Source of the DNA: an uncultured Neglectibacter sp.
GTDB taxonomy: Bacteria; Bacillota; Clostridia; Oscillospirales; Acutalibacteraceae
Length of the DNA stretch: 61,225 nt
Direction: 5' to 3'
Assembly (NCBI GenBank): GCA_937958185.1
Contig: CALFFN010000012.1
Coordinates: 1 to 61,225, forward strand
The stretch's first letter is position 1. Every line of letters begins with the position of its first letter. The translations under genes and the position numbers were made by a program. A model generated the notes under the pieces. The model worked only from the letters and a program-made list of their open reading frames with translations, ran no database searches and was not told where the DNA came from. Positions 58,668 through 61,225 of the stretch are shown here, piece after piece.

Positions 58668-60272
58668 TCAGCGGTTATTCAGCTCCGCGTATTGCAGCAG
58701 GTTCCGGCAGAGGAACAGCACCAGCAGGGAGACGAGCACATTGGCGACCGCCATGCCCAGAAACAGCCAGAAAATGTTGTCCAGCGCCACAAGGAGGACA
58801 ATGCCCAGCACAAGCCCGGGGGCTGCCATCAGGAGCAGCGCCAGGAAGTAGAATACCATAATCAGTATTTTGGAGCTTACCATGCCGAACACCCGCTCCA
58901 CCAGTACGTTCCCGGCGGTGAACAGCAGGGAAAAGGTGACCCTTGCCACAATGCACAGCACGATCTCCACCGGGGAAGCCTGCAGGATCAGCCCGATTAT
59001 CACGAACAGGAAAATTGCTTCTATGGTGTCGTTTATCAGGCTTTCCTCAATGGCGTACAGCAGCTTTTTCAGCGGCGGCTCAGGGATCAGGTAGAGGTAG
59101 GGCTTTGTCAGCTCCCGGTTGAACCTTCCCAGCGCCACGGAGAATATCTGCATATAGGTCGCCATGGCAAACACGCCGACGATGGCGCCGCTACCGTCCT
59201 CCTCAGCTCGGAGGAAAAAGGTCATCACAATGACGATCACCGCGAACAGCAAAGACATATTGGATAGGAAAAACACGCCGCTGCGGCGGTTTTCAATGGC
59301 GTGCTTGTAGTAGACCGCCGAAGCGCCCCAGCCCTTTTTCAGCCCGGTCTTGCCCAGCCGCACGTGCTTTGGCACCACCTCGTTCAAATTGCCCTCTTTC
59401 TGGGCGGTGATGGCGGACTGCGCCGTTTCCGCAGTTTGCAGCACGTCTTCATAATAATTGTTTTTGCATTTGAGGATCAACAGCACCAGCACCGCAGCGC
59501 CAAGGAGCGTCAGCCCCAGCAGCAGGGCAGAGGGGAGAAGCTCCCCCGTAAAGAACCCGCCCACGATTCCGGCAGCCCAGCCGGAGAAGGGGAACAGCAG
59601 ACCGGGCAGGGTGGAGAAGAAGTCCGCCCCGGCGCTGAGTGCTGCGGCGTAATCTTTCCCGCCCTGGAGCAGCGCCGAAAGCTGTTCCCGGCAGGACATT
59701 GCCGCCAGCGCCACATAGAGCACCACCGCCCCGTACACGCAGAGCTTCACAGTCCGTCCGGCGTTGTCCTTGCCGCTGGTGCGGGTGTACACCGCCATGG
59801 CAAAAAGCTGGGCAAGGAACAGGGTCAGCGCGTAGCCTGCCACGATCATCAGCAGCCCGCCGTAGGTGATGCCGTACAGCGCGTGGAGCCACGAATACTG
59901 GAACAGCAGGAAAAAGCCCAGCAGCAGCGAGACCCCCAGCTGCCGCAGCAGCCCGTAAAACAAAATCTTATTGGAGCTTAAGGGCGCGGGGAACAGCAGG
60001 GTCACATCGGACAGGGTGAACATGGGCGTATTGGTGGAGCTGCCGTTTAAGAACACCATCAGGAACATGAAGGTGTAGAAGATCACCAAAATCGCCACCA
60101 GCTCCGCAGGGTCCCTCACTTCGCCCGCTTCCATTTCGTTGCCGGAGAAAGCGGTCAGGGCAAAAATGCCAACCAGAAACAGCACGTAAATGAGCTTTGC
60201 CGGGCTTTTGAACAGGCTTTTGATCTGATTTTTCAGCTTGACAACAGTCAAATAGACAAGGGGGCTTTTCAT
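58668..60272 (-). CDS. ABC exporter permease (putative ABC-exporter domain)
   Basis: 534 residues with about twelve membrane segments. N-terminal YLTVVKLKNQIKSLFKSP and the internal LLFPAPLSSNKILFYGLLRQ are typical of the Firmicutes PF16962-like ABC-2 exporter membrane proteins. It overlaps the ATPase gene end by 4 bp (start at 60272, ATPase stop at 60269). The C-terminus is only 21 bp from the array hairpin H3. Substrate unknown. Confidence 0.88.
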   Translation of the reverse strand: MKSPLVYLTVVKLKNQIKSLFKSPAKLIYVLFLVGIFALTAFSGNEMEAGEVRDPAELVAILVIFYTFMFLMVFLNGSSTNTPMFTLSDVTLLFPAPLSSNKILFYGLLRQLGVSLLLGFFLLFQYSWLHALYGITYGGLLMIVAGYALTLFLAQLFAMAVYTRTSGKDNAGRTVKLCVYGAVVLYVALAAMSCREQLSALLQGGKDYAAALSAGADFFSTLPGLLFPFSGWAAGIVGGFFTGELLPSALLLGLTLLGAAVLVLLILKCKNNYYEDVLQTAETAQSAITAQKEGNLNEVVPKHVRLGKTGLKKGWGASAVYYKHAIENRRSGVFFLSNMSLLFAVIVIVMTFFLRAEEDGSGAIVGVFAMATYMQIFSVALGRFNRELTKPYLYLIPEPPLKKLLYAIEESLINDTIEAIFLFVIIGLILQASPVEIVLCIVARVTFSLLFTAGNVLVERVFGMVSSKILIMVFYFLALLLMAAPGLVLGIVLLVALDNIFWLFLGMAVANVLVSLLVLFLCRNLLQYAELNNR

Positions 60273-61003
60273 TGAGCCGCACCTCCCTTGGGCAGCTCCG
60301 GGGCGTTTTCCTTGGCAGTTCCTTCCGTGATCTCAAAGAACAGCTCCTCCAGGGTCTTCCCGTCGTCCTGCCCGTTTACCTTGGTGGCGGCGAACCGTCC
60401 GTTCATCATGATGTTCGCCACGTCCCAGTAATCCTCCACGCTGTCTATCATGTGGGTGCTGATCAAAACGGAAGCGCCGCCCGCTTTCAGCTCGCTGAAA
60501 ATAGACTTCAGCTCCTTGATGGCGTGAGGGTCGAGCCCCACCAGCGGCTCGTCAAATACCACCACGCTGGGCTTGTGGCACAGCGCGCAGCAAATGGAAA
60601 GCTTCTGCTGCATTCCCTTGCTCAGCTCCTTGCCCAGCTTATCCTTTTTGTCCCACAGCTCCAGCCGCTCCAAAAGCTGCCGGGTATAGGCTTCGTCCTC
60701 CACCTTGTAGGCGCGGCGGATAAACTCCAAATGTTCCTCCACTGTCAGAAGGTCGTACACGGCGGGCATTTCCGGGATATACCCCAGCTGGCGCTTGGCT
60801 TCCAAAGAGGTGTTTTCACAGCCGTTTATCTCAATGCGCCCGGTGAACCGCAGCAGCCCGGTGATACATTTGATAATGGTGGATTTCCCAGCGCCGTTGG
60901 GTCCCAGCAAAATGCCGATCTGCCCGTCTCCCACGGCAAAGCTGATGTTGTCGTTTGCCACAGTCTTTCCGTACTTTTTCGTTACTCCGCTGATTGACAG
61001 CAT
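60269..61003 (-). CDS. ABC transporter ATP-binding protein
   Basis: 244 residues. Walker A GPNGAGKST, signature LSKGMQQKL (a CcmA/DrrA-type variant), Walker B VVVFDEPLVGLDP, H-loop ISTHM. It has the short C-terminal tail of ABC-2 ATPases. ATG 61003 (MLSISG) is the usual family start; ATG 61012 is in frame three codons earlier, 2 nt after GAGAGGAT. Pairs with the downstream permease. Confidence 0.95.
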   Translation of the reverse strand: MLSISGVTKKYGKTVANDNISFAVGDGQIGILLGPNGAGKSTIIKCITGLLRFTGRIEINGCENTSLEAKRQLGYIPEMPAVYDLLTVEEHLEFIRRAYKVEDEAYTRQLLERLELWDKKDKLGKELSKGMQQKLSICCALCHKPSVVVFDEPLVGLDPHAIKELKSIFSELKAGGASVLISTHMIDSVEDYWDVANIMMNGRFAATKVNGQDDGKTLEELFFEITEGTAKENAPELPKGGAAQ

Positions 61004-61035
61004 TATCCTCATATCCTCTCTCAGAAAATAAAGTC

Positions 61036-61044
61036 ATTATGCCA
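61036..61044 (-). promoter_or_regulatory. extended -10 upstream of the ABC exporter genes
   Basis: TGGCATAAT on the minus strand, about 33 bp before ATG 61003. Similar extended -10 motifs occur at 61149-61157 (minus) and 61063-61071 (plus). The 213 bp to the window end hold no gene. Confidence 0.4.
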
Positions 61045-61126
61045 TAAGCGCCGCAGACGCGTTGGTATAATGTGTCCATCGCCCGTTGTGCCAAAGGCGC
61101 AAACTGGGCGGGACAAATTGAAATTC

Positions 61127-61155
61127 GTATAATAACCGCTTTGCGGTTATTATAC
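61127..61155. repeat. perfect 13-bp hairpin near the window end
   Basis: GTATAATAACCGC and its complement around TTT. Each arm contains TATAAT. Part of a promoter region with three TGGYATAAT motifs. Confidence 0.6.
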
Positions 61156-61225
61156 CATAGGCGCAGAATGCGCCCACTGCTTGGAGAAGCCCGGTACTTT
61201 TGCAGAGCAAAAGGGAACCGCATTG

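Overview
The window looks like chromosomal DNA from an endospore-forming, anaerobic, moderately GC-rich member of the Clostridia, probably a gut Oscillospiraceae/Ruminococcaceae relative. Evidence for this: sporulation genes (spoVAE, spoIID), AGGAGG-type ribosome binding sites, sigma-A promoters, a NAD(P)H/rubredoxin-style flavoprotein, SLH-domain surface protein, split transketolase and Firmicutes-type glucuronate genes. Genus cannot be assigned from the sequence alone.

Layout. 1-410: tail of a tRNA cluster (Lys, Glu, Asn, Met/Ile2). 570-1230: divergent SLOG-domain gene and ribbon-helix-helix regulator sharing an operator-rich promoter. 1510-7483: MATE exporter followed by a hexuronate operon (uxaC, uxuA, SDR-type mannonate oxidoreductase, KDPG aldolase) with a REP-associated tyrosine transposase (RAYT) wedged between uxuA and the oxidoreductase; the RAYT gene carries two REP-like hairpins inside its own reading frame. 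7844-12357 (minus): P-loop kinase, proBA, two tandem esterases. 12508-14010: DUF1848 protein and a flavin reductase. 14094-18872 (minus): sugar ABC permease pair with a membrane protein but no binding protein, spoVAE, NagD-like HAD phosphatase, small sigma-region-4 protein with a LexA-box-like promoter site. 19221-22389: small conserved proteins, a secreted zinc-ribbon peptide and an AT-rich solute-binding lipoprotein. 22453-28016 (minus): P-loop kinase, large FtsX-type ABC exporter, trmL. 28138-34792: small protein, MORN-repeat protein, mscS, spoIID, citrate synthase, membrane protein. 34844-36076: gapA with an elaborate leader (inverted repeat at -35, 32-codon upstream ORF running through a 16-bp perfect hairpin, its stop overlapping the gapA ribosome binding site). 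36164-39334: 5'-3' exonuclease, metallophosphatase, two GNATs. 39444-45985 (minus): MacAB-like operon with two adaptor subunits and an ATPase carrying a ~400-residue acidic tail. 46181-53878: lipoprotein, RNase H, PatB/MalY aminotransferase, nth, glyA, rarA, rubredoxin-fused flavin reductase. 53928-58078: DUF3892 protein, split transketolase, GNAT, SLH protein. 58096-58650: tandem pair of long structured elements with compensatory base changes, the best candidate for an undescribed non-coding RNA. 58668-61003 (minus): ABC exporter pair.

Most of the window is housekeeping and transport. The parts that the gene list does not explain are the 58.1-58.65 kb tandem RNA-like array, the gapA leader, the REP hairpins inside the RAYT gene, and several strong palindromes lying on promoters (SLOG/RHH, MATE-uxu, glyA, rarA).
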